Both the position numbers and the translations under genes were made by a program. A DNA stretch of 64,000 nucleotides from Brevundimonas sp. UBA5936 (GTDB taxonomy: Bacteria > Pseudomonadota > Alphaproteobacteria > Caulobacterales > Caulobacteraceae). Positions 41,704 through 51,692 of this stretch are shown here, in pieces. Numbering within the stretch: the stretch's first letter is position 1; the number at the start of each line of letters is the position of its first letter. Under the pieces are notes generated by a model. That model did no database searches. It was not told the DNA's origin and saw only the letters and a list, made by a program, of their open reading frames with translations. The stretch spans positions 53,672 to 117,671 of the forward strand of contig DJDA01000115.1 in assembly GCA_002430835.1 (NCBI GenBank), read 5' to 3'.

Positions 41704-42036
41704 TCAGGAGGCGCGTGTCGCGTCAGGGTTGTGGCCAGCGGGACCATTCAGCCGCACCACATAGTCGCGCGGGTCGGCGAAGCCGATCACCGCCCTCGCC
41801 CGCTCTTCCAACAGATCCTTCGACAGGCTCTCTGTGCGCAGATAGCGGACGCGGACTTCCAGATCCTGGCGCTGTTCGGCCAGACGGCTCAGTTGCGTCT
41901 GACGTTGCGCCAGCAAAGCGTCGCGTTCACCGCCACTTAGCAGGCCGCGCTCACCCGTCAGGGCTTGCACGCCCAGATAGACGATCAGCAGCAACAACAG
42001 GACGGACGGCAGGTAAGGCTTCATCTGCTCGGGCAC
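41704..42036 (-). CDS. Septum formation initiator FtsB/DivIC-family protein
   Basis: A 110-residue protein: one N-terminal membrane helix (about residues 8-25, LPSVLLLLLIVYLGVQAL) and a coiled-coil (about 38-75, RDALLAQRQTQLSRLAEQRQ) followed by a short C-terminal segment VIGFADPRDYVVRL, typical of FtsB. It acts in the divisome with FtsL and FtsQ. The GTG start at 42036 has AAGGAG eight bases upstream, better placed than an ATG four codons later. It lies between eno and pdhA. Confidence 0.87.
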   Translation of the reverse strand: MPEQMKPYLPSVLLLLLIVYLGVQALTGERGLLSGGERDALLAQRQTQLSRLAEQRQDLEVRVRYLRTESLSKDLLEERARAVIGFADPRDYVVRLNGPAGHNPDATRAS

Positions 42037-42125
42037 GACGGACGCTCCTTCTGAGCGCGCATAAACACAGTGACCTATCAGTGAGCGAAAATGCCTAACG
42101 AACCGTAGCTTGGCCGTAATTGCGA

Positions 42126-42152
42126 ACGCCGCCCCCGAGGTTCGGAGGCGGC
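42126..42152 (-). terminator. Stem-loop after enolase, possible terminator
   Basis: GC-rich hairpin (CGCCGCC / GGCGGCG with inner CCGA/TCGG pairing) about 25 bases after the eno stop. No T-run follows, so its activity is uncertain. Confidence 0.45.
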
Positions 42153-42177
42153 GCCCAGCACATCTTCGTGATGCAGC

Positions 42178-43497
<1,320 letters not shown>

Positions 43498-43550
43498 TTA
43501 GACCAGACCCGCTTGAATCGCCACAGCCGAGACTGCGGCGAACATATGCG

Positions 43551-43579
43551 AAAACGGCGCGCGAGAAACTCGCGCGCCG
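43551..43579 (-). terminator. Intrinsic terminator of rpmF
   Basis: On the minus strand an 11-bp perfect stem (CGGCGCGCGAG / CTCGCGCGCCG) with a TTT loop, followed by TTTT. About 43 bases after the rpmF stop. Confidence 0.85.
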
Positions 43580-43621
43580 CTGAACTTGCGCCCGGCCGAA
43601 GCCGGATCGCCAGAGGAGACC

Positions 43622-43804
43622 TTAGTCTTCCTTCTGGGTCAGAACCTGACGGCCCTTGTACATGCCGCTCTTCAGGTCGATGTGGTGCGGACGACGCAGC
43701 TCGCCGGTGTCCTTGTCTTCGACATAGGTGTTGGCGCCCAGGGCGTCATGAGCGCGACGCATGTTGCGACGCGAGGGGGATACTTTGCGCTTCGGAACGG
43801 CCAT
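43622..43804 (-). CDS. rpmF: 50S ribosomal protein L32
   Basis: A 60-residue protein starting [20 protein letters not shown], with the family tail [15 protein letters not shown]. The ATG at 43804 gives the standard length; a longer frame upstream is spurious. It has its own terminator downstream. Confidence 0.97.
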   Translation of the reverse strand: MAVPKRKVSPSRRNMRRAHDALGANTYVEDKDTGELRRPHHIDLKSGMYKGRQVLTQKED

Positions 43805-43952
43805 GTCCGTCTCAATCTCTAAGTCGGTGCGCCGGTGAAGACGCGAAAACAACAGCGGCGGCCCCCCGATAAGAGCCGCCACGCGAGGGCGGGCTTATGC
43901 ATGAAGACGCAACCGATTTCAAGGGTCTCGGCGCAGGTAGGCGGAATAGACG

Positions 43953-45074
43953 TCAAACCCGTGCGGTAAGGCTTTCCGCCACGGCTTCGCCGATGGCCAA
44001 CGAACTGGTCAGGCCGGGACTCTCGATGCCGAACAGGGCCATCAGCCCCTCCATTCCGTGATTCGCGGCGCCATGAAGCTGGAAGTCCGGCTGCGGCTCG
44101 CCCGGCCCATGCAGCTTGGGCCGAATGCCCGCATAGTCGGGCGTCAGCCGCTCCACCGTCACGCCAGGCCAGAAACGGCGGATGTAGCGCGCGAACTCTT
44201 CCGCCTTGGCCGGATCGACTGAATAGTCCTCAGTCTCGACGTAGGCCAGGTCGGGGCCGAACACGCCCTGCCCGCCCAGATCCTTGCGGTAATGGGTGCC
44301 CAGCGCGCCGGGAATCGGCGGCGGATAGATCAGGCGGTTGAACGGCGCCGGGCCCGTCAGGCGGAAGTAGATTCCCTTGCCCAGATGGCGCGCCGGAATA
44401 TCGGCGGCGGGATAACCCTCGATTCGCGCCGCAACGTCCTGAGACGACAGCCCCGGCGCCGTGACCAGCAGGCGGCTGGTCAGGCTCATCGCCCCCTCGC
44501 CGCCCACGCGGATCGAAAAACCGCCGCCCGGCAGGGGCGCCGCTCCTTCGAACGGCGCAGAGATGACGACCGAGCCGCCCGCGTCCTCGATCTCGCCCTG
44601 AAGGGCCAGCATGTAGCCGTGGCTGTCGAACACCCCGCTCTCGGGCGACAGGATGGCGGCGTGGGCGTTGAGCTCCGGCTCCAGCGCCCGCGCCTGGGCG
44701 CCGGTCAGATGCTCCAGGTTTTCGACGCCGTTGGTCGTCGCCTGCTGGAAGATGGCCTCGATGCGTTCGACCTCGGCTTCCTCGGTCGCCACGACCAGCT
44801 TGCCGCACTTCCAGTGATCGACCTTGCGGCTCTCAAGGAAATCATAGAGGGCGCGTCGCCCCTCGACGCAGAACTTCGCCTTCAGGGAGCCGGTCGGATA
44901 GTAGAGCCCGCCGTGGATCACCTCGGAATTGCGCGAGGAGACGCCCTGGCCGATGTGCGGCTCCTTCTCCAGCACTAGCACTGTCAGGCCGCGTCGCGAC
45001 AGCGCCCGGCCGCAGGCCAGCCCCACAGCCCCCGCGCCCACGACCGTCGCATCGAAGTCGAAAGGCGCGCCCAT
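43953..45074 (-). CDS. FAD-dependent oxidoreductase, L-2-hydroxyglutarate oxidase-like
   Basis: A 373-residue DAO-superfamily flavoprotein. FAD site TVVGAGAVGLACGRALSRRG at about residue 10, RNSEVIHGGLYYPTGSLKA, and a C-terminal ESPGLTSSLAIGEAVAE. The GVSSRNSEVIHGGLYY and HLGKGIYFRL motifs match LhgO-like proteins, which oxidise L-2-hydroxyglutarate to 2-oxoglutarate. Substrate is inferred from family. It lies four bases after the RatA/COQ10 gene and forms an operon with lipA. Confidence 0.85.
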   Translation of the reverse strand: MGAPFDFDATVVGAGAVGLACGRALSRRGLTVLVLEKEPHIGQGVSSRNSEVIHGGLYYPTGSLKAKFCVEGRRALYDFLESRKVDHWKCGKLVVATEEAEVERIEAIFQQATTNGVENLEHLTGAQARALEPELNAHAAILSPESGVFDSHGYMLALQGEIEDAGGSVVISAPFEGAAPLPGGGFSIRVGGEGAMSLTSRLLVTAPGLSSQDVAARIEGYPAADIPARHLGKGIYFRLTGPAPFNRLIYPPPIPGALGTHYRKDLGGQGVFGPDLAYVETEDYSVDPAKAEEFARYIRRFWPGVTVERLTPDYAGIRPKLHGPGEPQPDFQLHGAANHGMEGLMALFGIESPGLTSSLAIGEAVAESLTARV

Positions 45075-45078
45075 GGTC

Positions 45079-45531
45079 CTACCTCTTGCCGTAGAGAGCC
45101 TTGGCCCGGCTCTCGAAACACTGGATCAGCTTGTCGACCGCCCGGTCGAAGTTCGCCTGAAGCATCATGTCCAGCATGCGCGACTTGAAGGCGAAGTCGA
45201 TGGAGAATTCCAGGCGCGTTCCCTGCGGATGCGGATGAAACTCCCAGCGGTTCTTCAGATGCTTGAACGGCCCGCGGATCAGACCGACCTCGACCTTGGG
45301 CGCGTGGACGTCGTGACGCACCCAGGTCGCGAACTTCTCGGTCAGGAAGGCGAAGCCGACGCCTGCCTCGGCGTCCAGCAGGTGCACGCCCGGCGCCTCG
45401 TCCCGCACGTTCCAGACGCGCATCGAGGTGATCCACGGCACGAAGTCGGGATAGGCGCGCACGTCCGCCACCAGGGCGGCGAGCTGTTCCGGCGCATAGG
45501 GCAGGATGCGCGTTACGCGATGGACGGCCAA
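45079..45531 (-). CDS. RatA / COQ10-family START-domain protein
   Basis: A 150-residue single-domain START protein: RVTRILPYAPEQLAALVADV and RAYPDFVPWITSMRV, RWEFHPHPQGTRLEFSIDFA and a final FESRAKALYGKR. Relatives are annotated as ubiquinone-binding COQ10 or as the ribosome-associated toxin RatA. In alphaproteobacteria, where it follows lipA, a coenzyme-Q role is the safer reading. It starts with TTG four bases after the lipA stop; no better start is seen. Confidence 0.85.
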   Translation of the reverse strand: MAVHRVTRILPYAPEQLAALVADVRAYPDFVPWITSMRVWNVRDEAPGVHLLDAEAGVGFAFLTEKFATWVRHDVHAPKVEVGLIRGPFKHLKNRWEFHPHPQGTRLEFSIDFAFKSRMLDMMLQANFDRAVDKLIQCFESRAKALYGKR

Positions 45532-45535
45532 GGGT

Positions 45536-46510
45536 TCAGCGGCCGTTCCGGGACGACAACTGGGCCTCGCGCGCCGCCCGCAGCCGGGCGAAGTCGTCGC
45601 CCGCGTGGTGCGACGAGCGCGTCAGCGGCGACGACGACACCATCAGGAAGCCCTTGGCCCGCGCGATCGCCTCATAGGCCTTGAACTCCTCGGGGGTGAC
45701 GAAGCGGTCGATGGCGGCGTGTTTGCGCGTCGGCTGCAGATACTGGCCGATGGTGATGAAGTCGACGCCGGCGGAGCGCATGTCGTCCATCACCTGCATG
45801 ACCTCTTCCTTGGTCTCGCCCAGGCCGACCATGATGCCGGACTTGGTGAACTGGTTCGGATCGCGCTCCTTGACCATCTGCAGCAGGCGCAGCGAGTGGA
45901 AGTAGCGGGCGCCGGGACGGATCTTCAGATACAGGCGCGGAACGGTCTCAAGGTTGTGATTGAAGACGTCAGGCGTGGCGTCGATCATCACCTCAGCTGC
46001 GCCGTCCTTGCGCAGGAAGTCGGGCGTCAGGATCTCAATGGTGGTGTTCGGCGCCTGGATGCGGATCTGGCGCACCACTTCGGCGAAGTGGGCGGCGCCG
46101 CCGTCGGACACGTCGTCGCGGTCCACCGAGGTGATGACGACATGGTTCAGCCCCATCTGGGCTACGGCCAGACCGACCTTGCCCGGCTCTTCCGGGTCCA
46201 GCGGTTGCGGCAGGCCGGTCTTCACGTTGCAGAAGGCGCAGGCCCGCGTGCAGGTGTCGCCCATGATCATCAGGGTCGCGTGCTTCTGGCTCCAGCACTC
46301 GCCAATATTCGGGCAGGCGGCCTCTTCGCAGACCGTCACCAGCCCCTTGGAGCGAACGATGTCCTTGGTCGCGTTATACTGGCCCGAGCCGGGCGCCTTC
46401 ACGCGCAGCCAGTCAGGCTTCTTCAGCACCGCCGATTCCGGACGGTTCTGCTTTTCAGGGTGACGAAGCTCAGACGGCTTCTTCTGCAGGGTGTCGATCA
46501 GCGTGACCAT
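45536..46510 (-). CDS. lipA: Lipoyl synthase
   Basis: A 324-residue radical-SAM enzyme that inserts two sulfurs into octanoyl groups on lipoyl domains. The auxiliary cluster motif [13 protein letters not shown] and the radical-[13 protein letters not shown] motif are both present, plus [17 protein letters not shown] and [11 protein letters not shown]. It supplies the cofactor for the PDH E2 and E1beta lipoyl domains encoded about 5 kb away. Operon with the RatA/COQ10 and FAD oxidoreductase genes. Confidence 0.97.
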   Translation of the reverse strand: MVTLIDTLQKKPSELRHPEKQNRPESAVLKKPDWLRVKAPGSGQYNATKDIVRSKGLVTVCEEAACPNIGECWSQKHATLMIMGDTCTRACAFCNVKTGLPQPLDPEEPGKVGLAVAQMGLNHVVITSVDRDDVSDGGAAHFAEVVRQIRIQAPNTTIEILTPDFLRKDGAAEVMIDATPDVFNHNLETVPRLYLKIRPGARYFHSLRLLQMVKERDPNQFTKSGIMVGLGETKEEVMQVMDDMRSAGVDFITIGQYLQPTRKHAAIDRFVTPEEFKAYEAIARAKGFLMVSSSPLTRSSHHAGDDFARLRAAREAQLSSRNGR

Positions 46511-46696
46511 CGCCGGCGGTCTGGCTCCAGTTTATGAAGGCGGCCCAATTCTTGAGGCTATGTCGGCCTTCCGTGGGGCAAAGGCAAGGCACAGACGGTT
46601 TCAGTCCGGCATCGGAACAGCCTCACGCGACGTTACGCATCTTTTCAAGGCGCCCTTGCGTCACTAGGTTCCGGCCTCTTAACCAAGGGAGCCGCT

Positions 46697-46712
46697 TTCA
46701 GAGCTCTCTGAA
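46697..46712 (+). promoter_or_regulatory. Short palindrome directly before the acyl-activating gene ribosome site
   Basis: TTCAGAG-CT-CTCTGAA, a perfect 7-bp palindrome immediately upstream of AAGGAGGA. Could be an operator or a small hairpin affecting ribosome access; function unknown. Confidence 0.3.
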
Positions 46713-46723
46713 GGAGGACGTGC

Positions 46724-48283
46724 TTGCTGCGAGCGGCCCTGGACCCAAAGGTCTATGAAGAAACCCTGTTCGACGCGCTGATCGATGCGCGTGCCCGCTA
46801 CGGCGACAAGGAGATTCTGGAAGACCAGGATCGCCACCCCCTGACCTACACGGGCCTGATCCGCGCCGCCTTCGTGCTGGGCCGCAAGATCGCCAAACTG
46901 ACCCAACCGGGCGAGCGCGTCGGCGTGCTGCTGCCGTCCAGCGCGGGCGTGGTCGTGACCTTTTTCGCCCTGCACGCCTTCGGCCGGGTGCCGGTCATGC
47001 TGAACTTCACCTCAGGCGAGGCCAATCTGAAGGCGGCGCTGAAAACCGCGGGCGTGAAGAAGATCCTGTCGGCCAAGCGCTTCGTCACCCAGGCCAAGCT
47101 GGACGACCTCATGGAAGCCCTGGGCGAGGTCTCCGAGATCGTCTGGCTGGACGACATCCGCAAGAGCATCGGCTTCGCCGACAAGATGTTCGGCCTCAGC
47201 GCCGGCATGGCGCCCAAACGATTCCGCGTGAAGACCGATCCGGATTCGGCGGGCGTGGTTCTGTTCACCTCGGGCAGCTTCGGCGCGCCCAAGGGGGTGG
47301 TGCTGAGTCAGAAGAACCTGGTCGCCAATGCGCGCCAGGTAGCGGCGCACATCGACCTGAATCCCGATTGGGTCATGTTCAATCCGCTGCCGACCTTCCA
47401 CTGCTTCGGCCTGACCGGCGGGGTGCTGCTGCCGCTGTTGCAGGGGCTGAAGGCGTTCGAATATCCCTCGCCGCTGCACGCCAAGCAGATCACCGACCTG
47501 CTACCCCAGGTGAAAGCCTCGATCCTGTTCGCGACCGACACCTTCCTGAACCAGTACGCCCGCGTAGCCGAGCCGGGCGACTTCGCCACCCTGCAGTTCG
47601 CCGTGGCGGGCGCGGAGAAGGTCCGCGACGAAACGCGCCAGATGTTCAACACCAAGTTCGGCGGCGTCGAACTGCTGGAGGGCTATGGCGCCACCGAGGC
47701 GGCGCCCGTGGTGGCGGTGAACCATCCCGACCGCAACCGGCCGGGCACGGTGGGCCAGATCCTGCCGGGCATGGAATACCGGATCGAACCGGTCGAAGGC
47801 ATCGAGGTCGGCGGTCGCCTTTACCTGCGCGGGCCGAACGTGATGGAAGGCTATATCTCGCCGAACGACCCCGACAATCTGGAGCCGCTGGCCGGCGGCT
47901 GGCACGACACCGGCGACATCGTCGATATCGACGCCGAGGGCTACATCACCATCCTGGGTCGGGCGAAGCGCTTCGCCAAGATCGGCGGCGAGATGGTGTC
48001 CCTGACCGCAGTCGAGGGCATGGCCGGCGGCGTCTGGCCGACCGGCCACCATGCCGTCGTCGCCGTGCCCGACAGCAAGAAGGGCGAGCGCCTGGTCCTG
48101 GTCACAGACGTCGCAGGCGCCGAAAGCGCTCGCCTTACAGAATGGGCCCGCGACAACGGCGCGCCCGAACTGGCCGTGCCGAAGAAGATCATCAAGGTCG
48201 AAACCATCCCGGTCCTGGGCACCGGCAAGACCGACTATGTGACCATCCAGAAGATGGTTGAGGATGAACTGAAGCGCACCTGA
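46724..48283 (+). CDS. AMP-dependent acyl-CoA/acyl-ACP synthetase family protein
   Basis: A 519-residue adenylate-forming enzyme. ATP-binding SGSFGAPKGVVLS (a variant of the usual TSGSTGxPKG), the LLEGYGATEAAPVVAVN A5 motif, GWHDTGDIVDIDAEGY, and a C-terminal catalytic Lys in TGKTDY. It resembles the acyl-ACP synthetase half of Aas but without the fused acyltransferase. It likely activates fatty or other carboxylic acids. The TTG start has AAGGAGGA six bases upstream, which decides the start; no ATG is suitably placed. Confidence 0.87.
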   Translation: MLRAALDPKVYEETLFDALIDARARYGDKEILEDQDRHPLTYTGLIRAAFVLGRKIAKLTQPGERVGVLLPSSAGVVVTFFALHAFGRVPVMLNFTSGEANLKAALKTAGVKKILSAKRFVTQAKLDDLMEALGEVSEIVWLDDIRKSIGFADKMFGLSAGMAPKRFRVKTDPDSAGVVLFTSGSFGAPKGVVLSQKNLVANARQVAAHIDLNPDWVMFNPLPTFHCFGLTGGVLLPLLQGLKAFEYPSPLHAKQITDLLPQVKASILFATDTFLNQYARVAEPGDFATLQFAVAGAEKVRDETRQMFNTKFGGVELLEGYGATEAAPVVAVNHPDRNRPGTVGQILPGMEYRIEPVEGIEVGGRLYLRGPNVMEGYISPNDPDNLEPLAGGWHDTGDIVDIDAEGYITILGRAKRFAKIGGEMVSLTAVEGMAGGVWPTGHHAVVAVPDSKKGERLVLVTDVAGAESARLTEWARDNGAPELAVPKKIIKVETIPVLGTGKTDYVTIQKMVEDELKRT

Positions 48284-48316
48284 CAAGGCGCTTGCCGTTC
48301 AGCGCAAGTGTCATAA

Positions 48317-48358
48317 CCTCGGCCGTCCAGCCCCGTTCGCGAGGCGCCACGGCCGAGG
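48317..48358 (+). promoter_or_regulatory. Inverted repeat that could mask the doxX ribosome site
   Basis: Perfect 10-bp arms CCTCGGCCGT (48317-48326) and ACGGCCGAGG (48349-48358) with a 22-base loop. The right arm includes part of the GAGGAG Shine-Dalgarno (48355-48360) of the DoxX gene, so a hairpin would block translation start. Confidence 0.4.
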
Positions 48359-48365
48359 AGACTTC

Positions 48366-48776
48366 ATGGCCCGACGTTCGACATCCCTGGCCAATTGGGA
48401 ACCGCATTTTCTCAGCATCCTGAGAATTGTCTCCGGCCTGCTGCTGCTTCAGCATGGCGCGCAGAAGATCCTGGGCTTCCCGCCGGGCGGGCGCGGCGGC
48501 GTGGTCGATCTGTCGACGCTGGCGGGCTGGTCCGGCCCGATTGAGCTGGTCGGGGGCGTCCTGCTAGTGCTGGGCCTGTTCAGCCGCCCGACCGCCTTCA
48601 TCCTGTCGGGCTTCACCGCCGTGGCCTATTGGATGGTCCACGCGCCGCAGAGCCCCTACCCCATCAACAACGGCGGGGAGCTGGCGGCCCTCTACTGCTT
48701 CGTCTTCCTTTATCTGGTCTTCGCCGGGCCGGGGCCGTGGTCGCTGGACAACGCCCTGCGCGGCGGCCGTCGCTAA
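48366..48776 (+). CDS. DoxX-family membrane protein
   Basis: A 136-residue protein with four membrane helices. SILRIVSGLLLLQHGAQKIL, GPIELVGGVLLVLGLFSRPT, FILSGFTAVAYWMVHAPQS and ALYCFVFLYLVFAGPGPWSL are typical of DoxX. Members are linked to redox or stress functions; no precise activity is known. GAGGAG lies six bases before the ATG, inside a possible hairpin. Confidence 0.9.
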   Translation: MARRSTSLANWEPHFLSILRIVSGLLLLQHGAQKILGFPPGGRGGVVDLSTLAGWSGPIELVGGVLLVLGLFSRPTAFILSGFTAVAYWMVHAPQSPYPINNGGELAALYCFVFLYLVFAGPGPWSLDNALRGGRR

Positions 48777-48797
48777 GAGACGTGACGCGGCGTCCGG

Positions 48798-49553
48798 TCA
48801 GCCGATTCGGACGCCCGTCATCGAGATCGAACCGCCCTCGATCACGTCGTTGAAGAAGCTCAAGGGCTCGCCCGGCGTCTGTTGGGCGGCGACATAGAGC
48901 AGCGGCAGATAATGCTCATCCGTCGGCACGCTGAGCTGGGCCTGCTCAGCCAGATGGATCCAGTCGATCAGGGCGTCATGGTCGCCCGCCGTAAAGGCGC
49001 GCTTGACCGCCTCGTTGAAGTCGACGGCCCAGTCGTACGGCTCGCCGCCCGCCCGTTTCCACGTCCGCAGATTGTGCACGAAGTCACCTGAACCGGCGAC
49101 GATGACGCCCTCCTCACGCAGAGGGCGCAGGCGCTTGGCCAGTTCATAGTGGGCGCGGGCGTCGATGGTGCGATCCAGCGACAACTGCACCACAGGCACG
49201 TCGGCGTCCGGCCAGACATGGGCCAGCACGGACCAGGTTCCGTGATCCAGACCCCACTGCGTCGTCTGGACGGCGCCGGTCAGCTCCGCCACCCGGTTCG
49301 CCAGCGAAGGCGAGCCGGGCGCGGGATACTGCATGGCGTGAAGTTCAGGCGGGAAGCCTCCGAAATCATGGATGGTTTCGGGCTGTTTCTGCGCCGTCAC
49401 GCCCAGCCCGCGCGTCTCCCAGTGAGCAGAGACCATGACAACGCCTTTCGGCTTGCCGATCTCCTCTCCCAGCGCGCGCCAGGCGTCCGCGAAGGGACCG
49501 CCCAGGGCGTTCATGGGGGAGCCGTGACCAAAGAAGAGTGCGGGCTGGCGCAT
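48798..49553 (-). CDS. 4,5-DOPA dioxygenase extradiol family protein (YgiD-like)
   Basis: A 251-residue LigB-type non-heme dioxygenase. Starts with ALFFGHGSPMNALGG (metal His), followed by VSAHWETRGL (His), YPAPGSPSLA, HGTWSVLAHVWPDADVPVVQ and GSGDFVHNLRTW. These match YgiD/DODA-type enzymes, which cleave catechols such as DOPA. The physiological substrate here is not known. Starts four bases after the wrbA stop. Confidence 0.92.
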   Translation of the reverse strand: MRQPALFFGHGSPMNALGGPFADAWRALGEEIGKPKGVVMVSAHWETRGLGVTAQKQPETIHDFGGFPPELHAMQYPAPGSPSLANRVAELTGAVQTTQWGLDHGTWSVLAHVWPDADVPVVQLSLDRTIDARAHYELAKRLRPLREEGVIVAGSGDFVHNLRTWKRAGGEPYDWAVDFNEAVKRAFTAGDHDALIDWIHLAEQAQLSVPTDEHYLPLLYVAAQQTPGEPLSFFNDVIEGGSISMTGVRIG

Positions 49554-49557
49554 GATC

Positions 49558-50160
49558 TTAACCGTGAAGTTTCTTGGCGATCTCAGCGATATGCTTGCCT
49601 TGGAAGCGCGCGCCGTCCAGTTCGGTTTCGCTGGGCATCCGCGAGCCGTCCGGGGCCGAGATGGTGGTGGCGCCGTAGGGCGAGCCGCCGGTGATCTCGT
49701 CCAGACGCATCTGGCCGGCGAAGGCGTAGGGCAGGCCCGCTACCACCATGCCGTGGTGCAGGAAGTAGTTGTGCAGACCGGCGAAGGTCGTCTCCTGACC
49801 GCCGTGCTGGGTGGCCGAGCCGGTGAAGGCGCCGCCGACCTTACCCAGCAGCGTCCCTTGCGCCCACAGGCCGCCGGTCTGATCCAGGAAGGCGCGCATC
49901 TGCGAGGCAGCCGTGCCGAAGCGGGTGCCCGCGCCGATGATGATGGCGTCATAGTTCGCCAGATCGGCCACGGCGGCGACCGGCGCAGCCTGGTCCATCT
50001 TGTAGCCCGAGTTGCGGGCCAGCTCTTCCGGCACGGTTTCCGGCACGCGCTTGATGTCCACCACGGCCCCTTCGACCTGGCGCGCACCCTCGGCGACGGC
50101 CTCGGCCATGCGTTCGATGTGGCCATAGGTCGAGTGGTAAAGGACGAGAATCTTGGGCAT
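49558..50160 (-). CDS. wrbA: NAD(P)H:quinone oxidoreductase WrbA
   Basis: A 200-residue flavodoxin-like enzyme. FMN-binding [17 protein letters not shown], the [20 protein letters not shown] loop, and the characteristic [14 protein letters not shown] motif; [19 protein letters not shown] at the C-terminal region. It reduces quinones by two electrons. The ATG at 50160 is preferred over the adjacent upstream GTG, since GGAG lies five bases before it. Followed by the YgiD gene in one operon. Confidence 0.95.
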   Translation of the reverse strand: MPKILVLYHSTYGHIERMAEAVAEGARQVEGAVVDIKRVPETVPEELARNSGYKMDQAAPVAAVADLANYDAIIIGAGTRFGTAASQMRAFLDQTGGLWAQGTLLGKVGGAFTGSATQHGGQETTFAGLHNYFLHHGMVVAGLPYAFAGQMRLDEITGGSPYGATTISAPDGSRMPSETELDGARFQGKHIAEIAKKLHG

Positions 50161-50250
50161 CACGGCTCCGGTTGAATCTGAAACGATGCATACAGCAACT
50201 GCATCAGTGCCTGATTTAGCGTCATGCTGCGGCGCCGCAAGCCCCTCCTC

Positions 50251-50715
50251 TCAAAAATCCGACAACCCGATGGGGCAAACCCGCGCGTAGAAGGCGGGAT
50301 CAGCTGGAACCCGCGCGCCCCTCGACTGCAGGAAACGGTGCTCGACCACCATGGCCTGCTGTTCGATGTTCAGGCCGATCCACTCGCAGCGGTCATCCAC
50401 CGGATAAGCGTAGGCGCCCGGCCCGTCGCCGGCCTTCAGCTTTCCGGTCAGCAGGTTGACGCCGTTCTGGGCCTGCCAGACATGAACCAGCTCATGAATG
50501 AAGACCGCCTGGGTCCGCAGCGATGCCTGCGACAAATCCGGCGCCAACGTCGCCTTGGGCCAGACGATCCAGTCGCGCCCGAACCAGCGCCCCGGCACGA
50601 AGGCCCGGTCGAACGGCCAGGGCGAACCCAGAAAGCGAATGTCGTCCAGCCTCAGGTCGCGCCCGAACACCTCGCGCGCCAGCGCCGCTTCGCCGTGCGC
50701 CAGGGGCCGGATCAT
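50251..50715 (-). CDS. HExxH-motif small protein of unknown function
   Basis: A 154-residue protein without a signal peptide. It carries a zincin-like FIHELVHVWQAQ (about residues 76-87). Other segments: LAREVFGRDLRLDDIRFLG, RDWIVWPKATLAPDLS, and LNIEQQAMVVEHRFLQS with a downstream Glu that could be a third ligand. Relatives in Caulobacter-like bacteria are, as I recall, labelled vgr-related, which says little. Its ATG overlaps the VanY-type gene stop by four bases, so it is translated with a peptidoglycan peptidase. Confidence 0.8.
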   Translation of the reverse strand: MIRPLAHGEAALAREVFGRDLRLDDIRFLGSPWPFDRAFVPGRWFGRDWIVWPKATLAPDLSQASLRTQAVFIHELVHVWQAQNGVNLLTGKLKAGDGPGAYAYPVDDRCEWIGLNIEQQAMVVEHRFLQSRGARVPADPAFYARVCPIGLSDF

Positions 50716-51572
50716 CGACCGACCCACTCCCAGTGCCAGGGCTCATAGACGTAGGGCACGAAGCCGAACCGCCCGGCGTTCTTGACCAGCCAACGATAGG
50801 TCGGGGTCTGGCTCATATGGCGACGGCTGTGAACGTCGGTGGAATCGACCCCCATGCCCTGCAGGTGGCCGACATACAGATCGACCGCCGTACCCGTCCG
50901 GTGCGGTGAACAGACGGCGCGACGCAGGCCGTCACAGTTGCCGTCGCGCGCGCATCGCGCCGCGTCAGCCTCGGGATCGCGGAAAGAGGAAAAGACCCGC
51001 AGCAGTTCCGGCTCGGCGGCGATCTCAGGAACCTCAGCGCGAGCGGCCGCCGCCATGGCGCGATAGGCGTCCAGCACGTCGCGACGCAACAGGCGCGTCA
51101 GGCGCTCGGCGTGTTCCTCGCCCGTCGTCAGATAAGCCAGGTCGCCGACGGGCGGCGGATCGGGACACTCCCCCCTCACCCGCGCCATGACGAACGGCCG
51201 TCGCTCCTGCCACAGGCCGCGCAGCACCTGGAAGGTCGCCTGATCGAACCGCCCGCTGGCCGTCAACCCATACCGCCCCTGAAACGCCGCAAGGGCCTCG
51301 GCGAAACCCGCCGACGTCGGATCGCAGGGCGAACCGACCTCTTGCTGCAGCAGCGGCACATAGGCTTCCCAACCCAGTTCCGACGGCCCGAACGGCATCC
51401 ACTCCAAGGCATAGAGCGATATGGCGTTCGCCTCGGCCGTGTCGTCCCATGCGCCGGGCGCGCGGTCGCAGATCTGGGCCGTCGGAACCGGCTCTGGCGC
51501 CTCAGCGCGCGCCTGTCCCACGAAGGCGACGGCGGTCAGGGCGGCGAAGAGAGAGGCGGACGCTTTCCACAT
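50712..51572 (-). CDS. Exported VanY-type D-alanyl-D-alanine carboxypeptidase (M15) with peptidoglycan-binding domain
   Basis: About 286 residues from the ATG at 51572. A signal peptide (ASLFAALTAVAFVGQARA), a peptidoglycan-binding-like domain (about residues 60-130: FAEALAAFQGRYGLTASGRF, DQATFQVLRGL), then an M15B domain with zinc motifs SPHRTGTAVDLY and EPWHWEW. It trims peptidoglycan peptides in the periplasm. The start is uncertain: an ATG at 51647 in the same frame is possible, but it would put 25 residues before the signal. Followed by the overlapping HExxH gene. Confidence 0.85.
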   Translation of the reverse strand: MWKASASLFAALTAVAFVGQARAEAPEPVPTAQICDRAPGAWDDTAEANAISLYALEWMPFGPSELGWEAYVPLLQQEVGSPCDPTSAGFAEALAAFQGRYGLTASGRFDQATFQVLRGLWQERRPFVMARVRGECPDPPPVGDLAYLTTGEEHAERLTRLLRRDVLDAYRAMAAAARAEVPEIAAEPELLRVFSSFRDPEADAARCARDGNCDGLRRAVCSPHRTGTAVDLYVGHLQGMGVDSTDVHSRRHMSQTPTYRWLVKNAGRFGFVPYVYEPWHWEWVGR

Positions 51573-51692
51573 GGTCGCAGCAGGCCTCAGGATGAGAGTC
51601 GCCGCAAGCCCCCGCACGGTCTTCGCGCCTGCGTCGAAAACCTGCATGGTGACGGTTGCGGCCGACTCGCGCCGCGATCGGGCCGTGACCGC

